DNA of 64,000 nt, taken from the NCBI GenBank assembly GCA_014654705.1, contig JACVZY010000051.1, positions 248,001 through 312,000 on the forward strand. Direction: 5' to 3'. The first letter of the stretch is position 1. Every line of letters begins with the position of its first letter. This DNA comes from Ignavibacteria bacterium (GTDB lineage: Bacteria; Bacteroidota; Ignavibacteria; Kapaibacteriales; UBA4661). Below the pieces are notes generated by a model. It was not told the DNA's origin. It was given only the letters and a program-made list of their open reading frames with translations, and did not search any database. Position numbers and translations under genes: made by a program. This document shows positions 46,166-54,142 of this stretch, in pieces.

Positions 46166-46194
46166 TTGACTTTAGCAAAATTTCTCCGCATCTT
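46166..46194 (+). promoter_or_regulatory. Candidate promoter of the amidohydrolase gene, similar to the ilv leader promoter
   Basis: TTGACT (46166-46171), a 17-bp spacer and CATCTT (46189-46194), 27 bp before the ATG. The whole 29-bp stretch, including the spacer, is nearly identical to that at 49095-49123 (26 of 29 bases). Confidence 0.5.
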
Positions 46195-46221
46195 TATTTT
46201 TCCCACATTTCCTCATTTCCG

Positions 46222-47865
46222 ATGAACAAAACTTCTACAACTCTCGCCCTCATTGTGATTGCCCTGCACTGCGCTTGTACGCTTGCCGCTCAATCAAATT
46301 CACCAACCGCGCCCGCACCAACCGCGCCCACACCAACAGTTCCAAAATCGCCACCCCGCGCCGAAGGCGAAGGACCATTTAAGCGACTCATTATTCGTGG
46401 GGTAACGCTCATCAACGGCACGGGCGCACCGCCGCTTGGTCCGGTGGATATTGTCGTAGAAGGAAATCGTATCAAATCGGTGAAAACGGTCGGTTTTCCG
46501 GGACTGCCCATCAAGCCCGAAAGCCGCCCCAAAGCGAATGAGGGCGATAAAGAACTCAATGCCGAAGGAATGTATTTGTTGCCCGGATTTGTGGACACGC
46601 ACGGGCATTGTGGCGGTCTGGCGCAAGGAACAAGCGCGGAGTATGTCTTTAAGCTCTGGCTGGCGCACGGCATCACGACCGTCCGCGACCCATCGGCGGG
46701 CAATGGCTTAGAATGGACGCTTGAACACCGCGACAAAAGCGCGAAAAATGAGATTACCGCACCACGCATCAAGGCATATCCGTACTTTGGGCAGAATTCG
46801 GACGACCCGATTGCTACGCCAGAGCAGGCAAGAGCATGGGTGCGAGGCGTTGCCAAGAAAGGCGCGGATGGAATTAAGTTTTTTGGCGCAACGCCTGATG
46901 TCTTCAAGGCAGCATTAGAAGAAGCAAAAGTACAAAACCTCCGAACCGCCTGCCACCACGCCCAACTCGACGTAGCCCGCGCTAATGCGCTTCAAACCGC
47001 ACGGTGGGGACTCACCTCAATGGAGCATTGGTACGGGCTGCCGGAAGCACTCTTTGAAGACAGAACGGTACAGGATTATCCGCTTGATTACAACTACCAA
47101 AATGAACAGCACCGCTTTTCGGGTGCGGGCAAGCTCTGGAAACAAGCCGCAAAGCCATATTCCGAAAAATGGAACACCGTGATGAATGAGATGTTGAAAC
47201 TTGATTTTACGCTCGACCCCACGTTCAATATCTACGCCGCAAGTCGTGATTTGATGGCGGCTGCCGGGTACGAATGGCACGATGAGTACACGCTGCCCTC
47301 GCTCTGGGAATTTTTTCAACCCAATCGCGCTGCGCATGGCTCATACTGGTTTAATTGGGGAACCGAAGAAGAAGTGGCGTGGAAGGAGAATTATCGGCTG
47401 TGGATGACGTTTGTGAATGAGTACAAAAATCGCGGCGGGCGCGTAACGGTCGGCACGGATGCGGGTTTTATTTTCCAACTCTACGGCTTTTCCTATCCGC
47501 GCGAACTGGAAATGCTGCGCGAGGCGGGCTTCCATCCGTTGGAAGTAATTCGCTCGGCAACCTTGCACGGCGCACAGCTCTTGGGCATGGACAAAGACAT
47601 TGGTTCGGTCGAGGTCGGCAAACTGGCAGATTTCGTGATTGTGGAAGAAAACCCGCTTGCCAATCTCAAAGTGCTGTACGGTACTGGTGCGCTCAAAGTG
47701 AATGACGACAACAAAGCGGTGCGCGTGGGCGGCGTGAAATATACCGTAAAGGACGGCATTATCTACGACGCAAAAAAACTCTTGGAAGATGTGCGCCAAA
47801 TAGTCGCCAAAGCAAAGCAGGCGCGAGGTGGGTATCAGATGGTGATGCCGGGGGCGAAGAAGTAG
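46222..47865 (+). CDS. Secreted amidohydrolase-family protein
   Basis: A 547-residue exported hydrolase. A signal peptide (LALIVIALHCACTLAAQ) and a Pro/Ala/Thr-rich linker (SPTAPAPTAPTPTVPKSPPR) precede the amidohydrolase domain. Metal motifs are visible: LLPGFVDTHGHCGG (HxH), TACHHAQLDVA (His), MEHWYGLPE and VGTDAGFIFQLYGFSYPRELEML (Asp); SATLHGAQLLGMDKDIGSVEVGKLADFVI is the standard C-terminal signature. The family acts on cyclic amides, N-acyl amino acids or dipeptides; the substrate is not predictable. It is not followed by related genes. Confidence 0.9.
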   Translation: MNKTSTTLALIVIALHCACTLAAQSNSPTAPAPTAPTPTVPKSPPRAEGEGPFKRLIIRGVTLINGTGAPPLGPVDIVVEGNRIKSVKTVGFPGLPIKPESRPKANEGDKELNAEGMYLLPGFVDTHGHCGGLAQGTSAEYVFKLWLAHGITTVRDPSAGNGLEWTLEHRDKSAKNEITAPRIKAYPYFGQNSDDPIATPEQARAWVRGVAKKGADGIKFFGATPDVFKAALEEAKVQNLRTACHHAQLDVARANALQTARWGLTSMEHWYGLPEALFEDRTVQDYPLDYNYQNEQHRFSGAGKLWKQAAKPYSEKWNTVMNEMLKLDFTLDPTFNIYAASRDLMAAAGYEWHDEYTLPSLWEFFQPNRAAHGSYWFNWGTEEEVAWKENYRLWMTFVNEYKNRGGRVTVGTDAGFIFQLYGFSYPRELEMLREAGFHPLEVIRSATLHGAQLLGMDKDIGSVEVGKLADFVIVEENPLANLKVLYGTGALKVNDDNKAVRVGGVKYTVKDGIIYDAKKLLEDVRQIVAKAKQARGGYQMVMPGAKK

Positions 47866-47921
47866 GGTGTACTTCAAAAGTAGGACAGATTTTCGTATAT
47901 TTATGAGTTAGCGGTAAGATT

Positions 47922-47975
47922 ATGACCAATATTGAAAACTTGACTGATATTGCAAAAATAACAACGAAAAATGGG
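47922..47975 (+). pseudogene. Start of a small gene cut off by the MITE-like element
   Basis: From ATG 47922 the sequence encodes 18 residues (MTNIENLTDIAKITTKNG) up to the exact left border of the inverted repeat at 47976. A TATATTTA box lies about 25 bp upstream. No recognisable continuation is seen on the right side. Too short for a family call. Confidence 0.25.
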
Positions 47976-48177
47976 TCGTGTCCTAAAAGAGTTGCTATGT
48001 AGAATTGAAGCAGTTTACATCCGCACATTGAAGGGTAAAGTCTGATGCTTCGGGCGCAGGTAACATGATGAAAACACGATATAGCGTGTTTTTTACAACC
48101 AAAAGAGATAGACGATACCTTCTTCAACTACCTTGCGCACCGTACCAATTCAAGAAAGCAACACTTTTAGGACACGA
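47976..48177. mobile_element. MITE-like element with 21-bp inverted terminal repeats
   Basis: TCGTGTCCTAAAAGAGTTGC plus T (47976-47996) and its inverted copy (48157-48177) match in 20 of 21 bases. They enclose about 160 bp without a transposase; a short hairpin, AAAACACG-ATATAG-CGTGTTTT (48071-48092), lies inside. The size, the perfect-like ends and the lack of coding capacity fit a non-autonomous insertion sequence. A target duplication could not be made out with certainty. Confidence 0.6.
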
Positions 48178-48243
48178 TCTAAAATTGGTTAGCGACAATA
48201 GCAAAAAATAGATAAAAAGTAAAATCATAAACAACAAATAAAA

Positions 48244-48798
48244 ATGAAAAAAATAATTATAATCCTCATTGCTTTACTAATGAGTACAACCATAAATGCA
48301 CAAGATAAAGATCCTTGGACAAAATATATGACACCCAATAACATTCATAAAATGATTGGTGAATATGCAGGAGAGTTCAATATGGAAATTTCAATGTGGA
48401 TGACTGAGGGTAAAGCACCCGAAATTATTAATGTAAGTTCAAGCCATAAGATGTTATTAGGCAATAGATTTCTTGAAATGTCACAAACAGGAAATATGAT
48501 GGGAATGGATTATTCATCTATTTCAACCGTTGGCTATAATACAATCAATAAATCATTTAGTTTAACAACTTTGACCAATATGGGAACAGGAACTTTATAC
48601 CTAAATGGTTCTTGGGATGAAAAGAAAAAAATAGCAAATTTAAAAGGGACTATAATAAATCCTATGGATGGCAAATCAATAAGCGTTCGTCAGCAAATAA
48701 GTTTTATTGATAAAGATAATCTGCTAATAGAGAATTTTGACACCTACAAAGGTCAAAAAGAAAAAAAGAGTATTCAATATAAATTAGTTCGCAAATAA
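48244..48798 (+). CDS. DUF1579-family exported protein, AT-rich
   Basis: A 184-residue protein with a signal peptide (IIIILIALLMSTTINAQ) and a DUF1579-like domain: NIHKMIGEYAGEFNMEISMW opens it, MLLGNRFLEMSQTGNMMGMDYSSISTVGYNTINKSF and the GSWDEKKK/LKGT repeats follow. DUF1579 forms a lipocalin-like beta barrel; no function is known. Its base composition is very unlike the neighbours (15 G+C of 60 in 48601-48660, 20 of 60 in 48481-48540), which suggests recent arrival. It lies next to a MITE-like element and a nuclease gene remnant. Confidence 0.75.
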   Translation: MKKIIIILIALLMSTTINAQDKDPWTKYMTPNNIHKMIGEYAGEFNMEISMWMTEGKAPEIINVSSSHKMLLGNRFLEMSQTGNMMGMDYSSISTVGYNTINKSFSLTTLTNMGTGTLYLNGSWDEKKKIANLKGTIINPMDGKSISVRQQISFIDKDNLLIENFDTYKGQKEKKSIQYKLVRK

Positions 48799-48937
48799 TA
48801 GTCGAATATCTGTTCTAAATGATTTCAGCTGGTCGAAAAATCACAACTACTCACGGTGCAAGGTTTGAAAGAATCTTTGGAATAAGTAGTAGAACAGACC
48901 TTAATCACAAGCCAAAGTATACAACCTTGAGACAAGA

Positions 48938-49054
48938 ATGATTTTCGCAGACCCAATCTACGACACAATTTTTAGGCGAATGATGGAAAACGAATGTGTT
49001 ACGAAAATTTTCATTGGAACGCTTTTGGAGCAACACATCGAAACGGTCAAATAA
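48938..49054 (+). pseudogene. 5' fragment of an Rpn/PD-(D/E)XK nuclease-family transposase gene
   Basis: MIFADPIYDTIFRRMMENECVTKIFIGTLLEQHIE is the usual opening of the family of Bacteroidota proteins called PD-(D/E)XK nuclease family transposase (normal start ANPxYDxVFKxLMEDxxIAKxxIxxLL). The frame ends after 38 codons (TAA at 49052), where the full protein would have about 300. A 40-codon ORF (48819-48941) ends in an ATGA overlap with it. Confidence 0.55.
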
Positions 49055-49094
49055 TGGTGTAGCCTGGTAAAACAGCCATGAATTATTTCAACAC

Positions 49095-49123
49095 TTGACT
49101 TTGGCAAAAATTCTCCGTATCTT
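49095..49123 (+). promoter_or_regulatory. Candidate promoter of the ilv leader transcript
   Basis: TTGACT (49095-49100), 17 bp, TATCTT (49118-49123). The start would be near 49130, about 60 nt before the leader peptide. It is the near-copy of 46166-46194. Confidence 0.6.
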
Positions 49124-49190
49124 ACTGGGGCGTTGATAAACATTGATATATCAACTATCCCCAAAACATTACTTCAGCAATCGCACATTC

Positions 49191-49259
49191 ATGCTACTCT
49201 CAGCCTCATATATTATTATTGTACTATTTGTGGTCATCGTGGAACAACAACTCCGGTGA
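49191..49259 (+). CDS. Branched-chain amino acid leader peptide (attenuator)
   Basis: A 22-codon ORF too short for standard gene finding. It reads MLLSASYIIIVLFVVIVEQQ plus two residues (Leu, Arg), then TGA. Eleven of its 22 residues are Leu, Ile or Val (4 Leu counting the penultimate one, 4 Ile, 4 Val, of which the run from residue 8 to 17 holds most). Such runs of regulatory codons mark leader peptides of ilv operons. The stop codon (49257-49259) overlaps the 5' arm of a possible antiterminator. Translation needs no strong ribosome binding site here. The structural genes ilvD, ilvB, ilvN and ilvC follow from 50065. Confidence 0.75.
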   Translation: MLLSASYIIIVLFVVIVEQQLR

Positions 49260-49322
49260 GAGAAGAGCAGTACCTAAATTTTACAAAAGCCCTTTCTTAC
49301 CGACCGTAAGGAAGGGCTTTTT
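49255..49322 (+). promoter_or_regulatory. ilv attenuator: antiterminator arm and terminator
   Basis: The terminator is AAAAGCCCTTTCTTAC (49285-49300), loop CGACC, GTAAGGAAGGGCTTTT (49306-49321), a 16-bp stem with one G-T pair, ending in five T. The segment GGTGAGAGAAG (49255-49265), which starts at the leader stop codon, can pair with CTTTCTTACC (49292-49301), the same bases that form the 5' arm of the terminator. Stalling in the Ile/Val/Leu run would leave this segment free and let the antiterminator form; a ribosome at the stop codon would cover it and let the terminator form. Confidence 0.75.
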
Positions 49323-49370
49323 GCATTATGAAGGATGAATTATGAGATGGTTACCAGACTAATTCATTGG

Positions 49371-49380
49371 GTGTGCACAC
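49371..49380. promoter_or_regulatory. Palindrome before the antitoxin gene, possible operator
   Basis: GTGTGCACAC is a perfect 10-bp palindrome, 21 bp before the antitoxin ATG and after the attenuator. Toxin-antitoxin operons are often repressed at such sites by their own antitoxin. Confidence 0.4.
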
Positions 49381-49401
49381 ACCATAAACTAACAATCAGC
49401 T

Positions 49402-49611
49402 ATGCAAACACTGACCTTACATCTTAGTGATACGCTTGTTAAACGTTTGGCGAGACAAGCCGAACTTGAGCATACCTCAATAGAAGAAATTGCTCTGCGT
49501 AGTCTTGAAGCACTATCGGAAGTGAATTCAGCCAAGCAAGAACGTAGTGTTGAAGAGGGCATTGAATATGTTATTGCTAAGAACCGTGAACTTCTTCAAC
49601 GATTAGCGTGA
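49402..49611 (+). CDS. Antitoxin-like small protein of a Doc-type toxin-antitoxin pair
   Basis: A 69-residue protein with an N-terminal ribbon-helix-helix-like segment (MQTLTLHLSDTLVKRLARQAELEHTSIEEIALRSLEAL) and a C-terminal helix (EEGIEYVIAKNRELLQRLA) that is the part expected to bind and block the toxin. Its pairing with the Doc gene 10 bp downstream is the strongest argument. Such antitoxins also repress their own promoter. The gene lies between the ilv attenuator and ilvD. I cannot assign it to Phd itself; the N-terminal fold looks more like RHH than like Phd. Confidence 0.75.
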   Translation: MQTLTLHLSDTLVKRLARQAELEHTSIEEIALRSLEALSEVNSAKQERSVEEGIEYVIAKNRELLQRLA

Positions 49612-49621
49612 GCATTAGACA

Positions 49622-50008
49622 ATGCGCTTTTTAGCAATATCCGATGTTATGCTCCTTCACAAACGCCTTATTGAAGAAACAGGTGGTGGTGCGGGATTGC
49701 GCGATATTGCAGGACTGGAATCTGCACTCGCGCAGCCACAAATGACCTTCGGCGGTGAGGAATTGTATCCCGACATTACCGAAAAAGCAAGTGCACTCAT
49801 GTTTTCGCTTGTCCTCAATCATCCGTTTGTTGATGGAAACAAACGCGTCGGTTATGCGGCTGCGGAACTTTTTCTGTGGCTTAATGGCTACGAACTTCAA
49901 GTGGATATTGATACGGCAGAAGGAGTCGTTCTCAGTCTTGCCGCAGGTAATTTTGAACGTGAATCACTCACAGCATGGATTCAACAACATTGCATCCGAT
50001 TACAATAA
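49622..50008 (+). CDS. doc: Doc/Fic-family toxin
   Basis: A 128-residue Doc-type Fic protein. The Fic motif is HPFVDGNKRVGYAAAELFL, which has the catalytic His, the phosphate-binding Asn and the Lys-Arg pair; Doc proteins phosphorylate EF-Tu and halt translation. The G in GNKR (HPFxDGNKR) is the AMP-transfer-type spacing, while Doc usually has HxFx(D/N)ANKR, so the reaction (phosphorylation or AMP transfer) should not be assumed. Length and N-terminal ISDVMLLHKRLIEETGG fit the Doc family. The gene starts 10 bp after the antitoxin and ends 56 bp before ilvD. Confidence 0.88.
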   Translation: MRFLAISDVMLLHKRLIEETGGGAGLRDIAGLESALAQPQMTFGGEELYPDITEKASALMFSLVLNHPFVDGNKRVGYAAAELFLWLNGYELQVDIDTAEGVVLSLAAGNFERESLTAWIQQHCIRLQ

Positions 50009-50064
50009 ATTCAAGTAAAAACTCAACATTCAATATCTAAAACTCAACACTTTCCTACAAAACC

Positions 50065-51750
50065 ATGCTCAATAAATACAGCCGCGTCCTCACGCAAGAC
50101 GACACCCAACCCGCCGCACAAGCCATGCTCTACGCTATCGGCTTTTCTGACAATGATATGCAAAAAGCACAAGTCGGTATTGTTTCTACCGGATTCGAGG
50201 GAAATTCCTGCAATATGCACCTGAACGATCTCGCTGCGATTGTTAAAAAAGGCTTTGCTGCGCCGGAACTGAGCAAAGAAATATTGGGTCTCATTTTCCA
50301 TACAATCGGCGTGTCTGACGGGATGTCTATGGGGACACAGGGAATGCGGTATTCGCTGCCTTCGCGGGATGTGATTGCGGACAGTATTGAGACTGTTACC
50401 AACGCGCAGGCGTATGACGGCTTGGTAACGATTGTGGGTTGTGACAAAAATATGCCCGGTGCTATGATGGCAATGGGACGACTGAATCGTCCGTCCATCA
50501 TGGTCTATGGTGGCACGATTGCTTCAGGGAATTACAAAGGCAAAAAGCTGAATATCGTATCGGCGTTCGAGGCGCTTGGTGAGCGAGTTGCGGGGACAAT
50601 TTCCGATGAAGATTTTAAGGGCGTTATCCGCAATGCCTGTCCCGGAGCAGGCGCGTGTGGCGGGATGTACACCGCAAACACGATGTCGTCTGCCATTGAA
50701 GCGCTTGGAATGAGCCTTCCGCGTTCATCCTCAAACCCCGCCGTTAGCCCCGAAAAGCGTGATGAATGCTTGGAAGTCGCTGCCGCAATGCACAATCTCC
50801 TCAAGCTCGACCTCAAGCCCCGCGATATTGTTACCAAAAAATCCCTCGAAAATGCACTTGCAATGGTGATGGTGATGGGCGGCTCGACCAATGCCGTACT
50901 GCACTTTTTGGCGATTGCCCGTGCGTTTGAGATTGATTGGACGCTTTCGGACGTGCAGCGCATCAGCGACAAAACACCGTACTTAGCAGATTTGAAGCCA
51001 AGCGGAAAGTATTTGATGGAGGACATTCACACCATCGGCGGTACGCCTACGGTAATGAAATTTATGCTGGAAAATGGCTTTCTGCATGGTGATTGTATGA
51101 CTGTGACGGGAAAGACGATTGCTGAGAACCTTGCCACAGTGCCGCTTCTGGACGAGAAGCAAGATGTAGTGCGTTCTCTCGGAAATGCAATTAAACAAAC
51201 AGGGCACTTGCAAGTTCTCTATGGAAATCTCGCCTCAGAGGGAGCCGTGGCAAAAATCACAGGCAAAGAAGGTGAAAAATTTGTCGGCAAAGCACGGGTT
51301 TTCGAGAGTGAAGATGATGCAAACGCGGGTATTATGGCAGGCAAAGTGCAGAAAGGCGAAGTCATTGTTATTCGCTTTATCGGTCCCGCGGGTGCGCCCG
51401 GAATGCCGGAGATGCTTAAGCCTACGTCGCTTGTGATTGGTGCGGGCTTGGGCAATGACGTTGCGCTTATCACCGATGGTCGCTTTTCGGGCGGGACGCA
51501 CGGGTTTGTGGTGGGGCATATCACACCCGAAGCGCAGCGCGGCGGTTTGATTGGATTGCTGCAAGATGGCGATGAAATCACGATTGATGCCGTCAATAAC
51601 CGTTTAGAGGTAGCACTTTCCGATGCTGAAATCGCCAAACGCCGTGCAGCACAGACGCTTCCACCGCTCAAAGCCACCAGTGGATATTTGTACAAATATG
51701 CAAAAACGGTGTCGTCGGCGAGCGAGGGCTGTGTGACGGATACGTTTTGA
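50065..51750 (+). CDS. ilvD: Dihydroxy-acid dehydratase
   Basis: It dehydrates the dihydroxy acids of valine, leucine and isoleucine synthesis to their keto acids using an iron-sulfur cluster. Its 561 residues show the cluster cysteines in [21 protein letters not shown] and [16 protein letters not shown], together with the conserved [18 protein letters not shown] and [24 protein letters not shown]. This pattern is the class with three Cys. It starts 56 bp after the toxin gene, with no promoter seen between, so it should be read from the ilv leader promoter or one in the toxin-antitoxin cassette. Confidence 0.96.
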   Translation: MLNKYSRVLTQDDTQPAAQAMLYAIGFSDNDMQKAQVGIVSTGFEGNSCNMHLNDLAAIVKKGFAAPELSKEILGLIFHTIGVSDGMSMGTQGMRYSLPSRDVIADSIETVTNAQAYDGLVTIVGCDKNMPGAMMAMGRLNRPSIMVYGGTIASGNYKGKKLNIVSAFEALGERVAGTISDEDFKGVIRNACPGAGACGGMYTANTMSSAIEALGMSLPRSSSNPAVSPEKRDECLEVAAAMHNLLKLDLKPRDIVTKKSLENALAMVMVMGGSTNAVLHFLAIARAFEIDWTLSDVQRISDKTPYLADLKPSGKYLMEDIHTIGGTPTVMKFMLENGFLHGDCMTVTGKTIAENLATVPLLDEKQDVVRSLGNAIKQTGHLQVLYGNLASEGAVAKITGKEGEKFVGKARVFESEDDANAGIMAGKVQKGEVIVIRFIGPAGAPGMPEMLKPTSLVIGAGLGNDVALITDGRFSGGTHGFVVGHITPEAQRGGLIGLLQDGDEITIDAVNNRLEVALSDAEIAKRRAAQTLPPLKATSGYLYKYAKTVSSASEGCVTDTF

Positions 51751-51779
51751 TTTAACCATTGACGTAATTTCTGAGAACT

Positions 51780-52229
51780 ATGACACCGCAAGATATACAT
51801 AATACCTACACTATCTCCACCGACCCACACAAAATGGACGTGGAGGCAATCTATAACTACCTCGCGCGCTCCTATTGGGCGGAAGGACGCACGATGGCTA
51901 CCGTTGAGAAATCTCTACGCAATTCGTTGAACTTTGGCGTGTTCGCGGGAACAGGCGCACAAGTAGGTTTTGCGCGAGTCATTACGGATTATGCCACATT
52001 TGCCTATCTTGCCGATGTCTATATTTTGGAAGAACATCGCGGCAAAGGACTGAGCAAATGGCTTATGAAGACAATTATGGCACATCCCGATTTGCAAGGC
52101 TTGCGGCGCTGGTCGCTCGCAACACGCGATGCACATGGCTTATATGCACAATTTGGTTTTACACCGCTTCCGAAGCCGGAGATTTGGATGCAGATTTTTG
52201 ATGCGGAAGCAAATCCTCCGATAGAATAA
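51780..52229 (+). CDS. GNAT-family acetyltransferase inside the ilv operon
   Basis: A 149-residue single-domain GNAT protein. The acetyl-CoA site is VYILEEHRGKGLSKWLMKTIM (R/Q-x-x-G-x-G/A); the second half, LATRDAHGLYAQFGFTPLP, is also typical. It lies 30 bp after ilvD and 109 bp before ilvB. Similar GNAT genes are not part of the pathway; substrate unknown. Confidence 0.85.
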   Translation: MTPQDIHNTYTISTDPHKMDVEAIYNYLARSYWAEGRTMATVEKSLRNSLNFGVFAGTGAQVGFARVITDYATFAYLADVYILEEHRGKGLSKWLMKTIMAHPDLQGLRRWSLATRDAHGLYAQFGFTPLPKPEIWMQIFDAEANPPIE

Positions 52230-52338
52230 CCAGCACATCTCTACGCACCCAGTGCAGTTTTAGACCTGTTCGCACAGAATAAACACAGAAAACATCATTT
52301 CAATATTTCGGTAATTTATTTCAGAATAGGAAATCGTT

Positions 52339-54072
52339 ATGTCCACCCAAGCCCCGCACACGGCGTACAAAATGAAAACGCCACCCCGCACTATGACCGG
52401 CGCAGAAGCTGTCGTCGCTTCGCTTCTCGAAGAAGGCGTTGACACAATTTTTGGCTATCCGGGCGGTGCGATTATGCCCGTCTATGATGCTTTCTACGAT
52501 TACCAAGACCGTCTTCGCCATATTCTTGTGCGCCATGAGCAAGGTGCTGTCCATGCGGCACAAGGTTACGCAAGGGTTTCCAATCGTGTCGGGGTTTGTA
52601 TTGCCACCTCGGGACCCGGTGCGACCAATCTTATCACAGGCATTGCCGATGCGCAGATAGATTCTACGCCGCTTGTGTGCATCACGGGGCAAGTCGGTTC
52701 GCACCTGCTTGGCACGGATGCCTTCCAAGAAACGGACGTTATCGGCATTTCGATGCCCGTAACAAAGTGGAATTACCAAATCACCAAAGCCGAAGAAATC
52801 CCAGCGGCATTTGCTAAAGCCTTCTACATTGCACGGAGCGGTCGCCCGGGACCGGTTTTGCTGGATATCACCAAAGATGCGCAGTTCAAGACGCTGGACT
52901 TTTCGTACGAGCCTTGTATTGGTATACGCAGCTATGCGCCGTACCCGAAATCACGCCCCGACGATGTCATTGCCGCCGCCGCACTCATCAATAGCGCGAA
53001 GAAGCCGTATATCCTCGCCGGGCACGGTATTTTGCTTTCACAAGCGCAGGAGGAATTTGCCGCTTTTGTGGAAAAAACGGGTATTCCGGTTGCTTCTACC
53101 TTGCTGGGGCTCTCAGCACTTCCTGGCGACCATCCGCTCTATGTGGGCTATTTGGGAATGCACGGCAACTATGCGCCCAACGTAAAAACCAACGAAGCCG
53201 ATGTTATCATCGCTGTCGGTATGCGCTTCGATGACCGCGTGACGGGTGATTTGGCGCGCTATGCCAAGCAAGCCCGCATCATTCACATCGAAATTGACCC
53301 GTCTGAAATCAATAAAAACGTTAAAGCGGAAGTCGCTATCAATGCCGATGCCAAAGAAGCACTGCTGGCACTCATGCCGCACGTGCAAAAACGCTCACAT
53401 GACGCATGGATAAGCGAGTTCAAAGCACTGGACAAAATTGAACATGAGAAAGTCATTGTCAAAGATTTTACTCTGCCAGAAAACAGTATTAAAATGGCAA
53501 ATGTTGTAGAGCGTATTTCTCGTAAAACTAAAGGGGAGGCAATTATCGTTACCGACGTCGGGCAGCATCAGATGGTTACCTCGCGGTATTATGCCTATCG
53601 CGGACAGGACAACAACGTTACCTCCGGCGGCTTAGGAACGATGGGCTTTGCGCTTCCGGCAGCGATTGGGGCAAAGTTTGCACGTCCGAATGAAGAGGTC
53701 ATTGCTATCATCGGCGATGGTGGCTTTCAGATGACCTTACAAGAACTCGGCACGATTTTTCAGGAGAATACAGGTGTGAAAATTGTTCTGCTGAACAATA
53801 ATTTCCTCGGAATGGTGCGTCAATGGCAGCAGTTATTCTTTGACCGTCGTTATTCGTCGGTGGAAATGAAAAATCCGAATTTTATCAAAATTACCGAAGG
53901 TTTTGGCTTGAAAGCACGCAAAATCGAGCACCCAAGCGAACTTGACGGCGCGATTGATGAAATGCTGGCACACGACGGTCCGTACTTCTTGGAAGTGGTT
54001 GTCGAGCGCGAAGAAAACGTTTTCCCGATGGTTCCTACGGGGGCATCGGTGGCAGAAATTCGTTTGGAGTGA
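52339..54072 (+). CDS. ilvB: Acetolactate synthase large (catalytic) subunit
   Basis: Thiamine-diphosphate enzyme that joins two pyruvates, or pyruvate and 2-oxobutyrate, the first common step to Val, Leu and Ile. The 577-residue protein has the catalytic Glu region (YPGGAIMPVYDAF, VRHEQGAVHAAQGYAR), the FAD domain (EIDPSEINKNV) and the ThDP motif GDGGFQMTLQELGTIFQENTGVKIVLLNNN, then LGMVRQWQQLFFDRRYSS. All key residues are in place. It forms a holoenzyme with the product of the next gene. Confidence 0.97.
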   Translation: MSTQAPHTAYKMKTPPRTMTGAEAVVASLLEEGVDTIFGYPGGAIMPVYDAFYDYQDRLRHILVRHEQGAVHAAQGYARVSNRVGVCIATSGPGATNLITGIADAQIDSTPLVCITGQVGSHLLGTDAFQETDVIGISMPVTKWNYQITKAEEIPAAFAKAFYIARSGRPGPVLLDITKDAQFKTLDFSYEPCIGIRSYAPYPKSRPDDVIAAAALINSAKKPYILAGHGILLSQAQEEFAAFVEKTGIPVASTLLGLSALPGDHPLYVGYLGMHGNYAPNVKTNEADVIIAVGMRFDDRVTGDLARYAKQARIIHIEIDPSEINKNVKAEVAINADAKEALLALMPHVQKRSHDAWISEFKALDKIEHEKVIVKDFTLPENSIKMANVVERISRKTKGEAIIVTDVGQHQMVTSRYYAYRGQDNNVTSGGLGTMGFALPAAIGAKFARPNEEVIAIIGDGGFQMTLQELGTIFQENTGVKIVLLNNNFLGMVRQWQQLFFDRRYSSVEMKNPNFIKITEGFGLKARKIEHPSELDGAIDEMLAHDGPYFLEVVVEREENVFPMVPTGASVAEIRLE

Positions 54073-54142
54073 TAGTTTCTTATCCACGTAACACATTGAA
54101 TTTTCTATACAACAGACTGTATCACAAAACTCAACGAATATC

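Noticed and set aside
47976-48177. Full insertion sequence
   Set aside because: At 202 bp there is no room for a transposase, and none of the short frames resembles one.
49191-49259. The small hydrophobic peptide as a type I toxin of the Fst/Ldr kind
   Set aside because: The Ile/Leu/Val bias, the antiterminator-terminator pairing and the ilv genes downstream explain it better; no antisense RNA promoter was seen.
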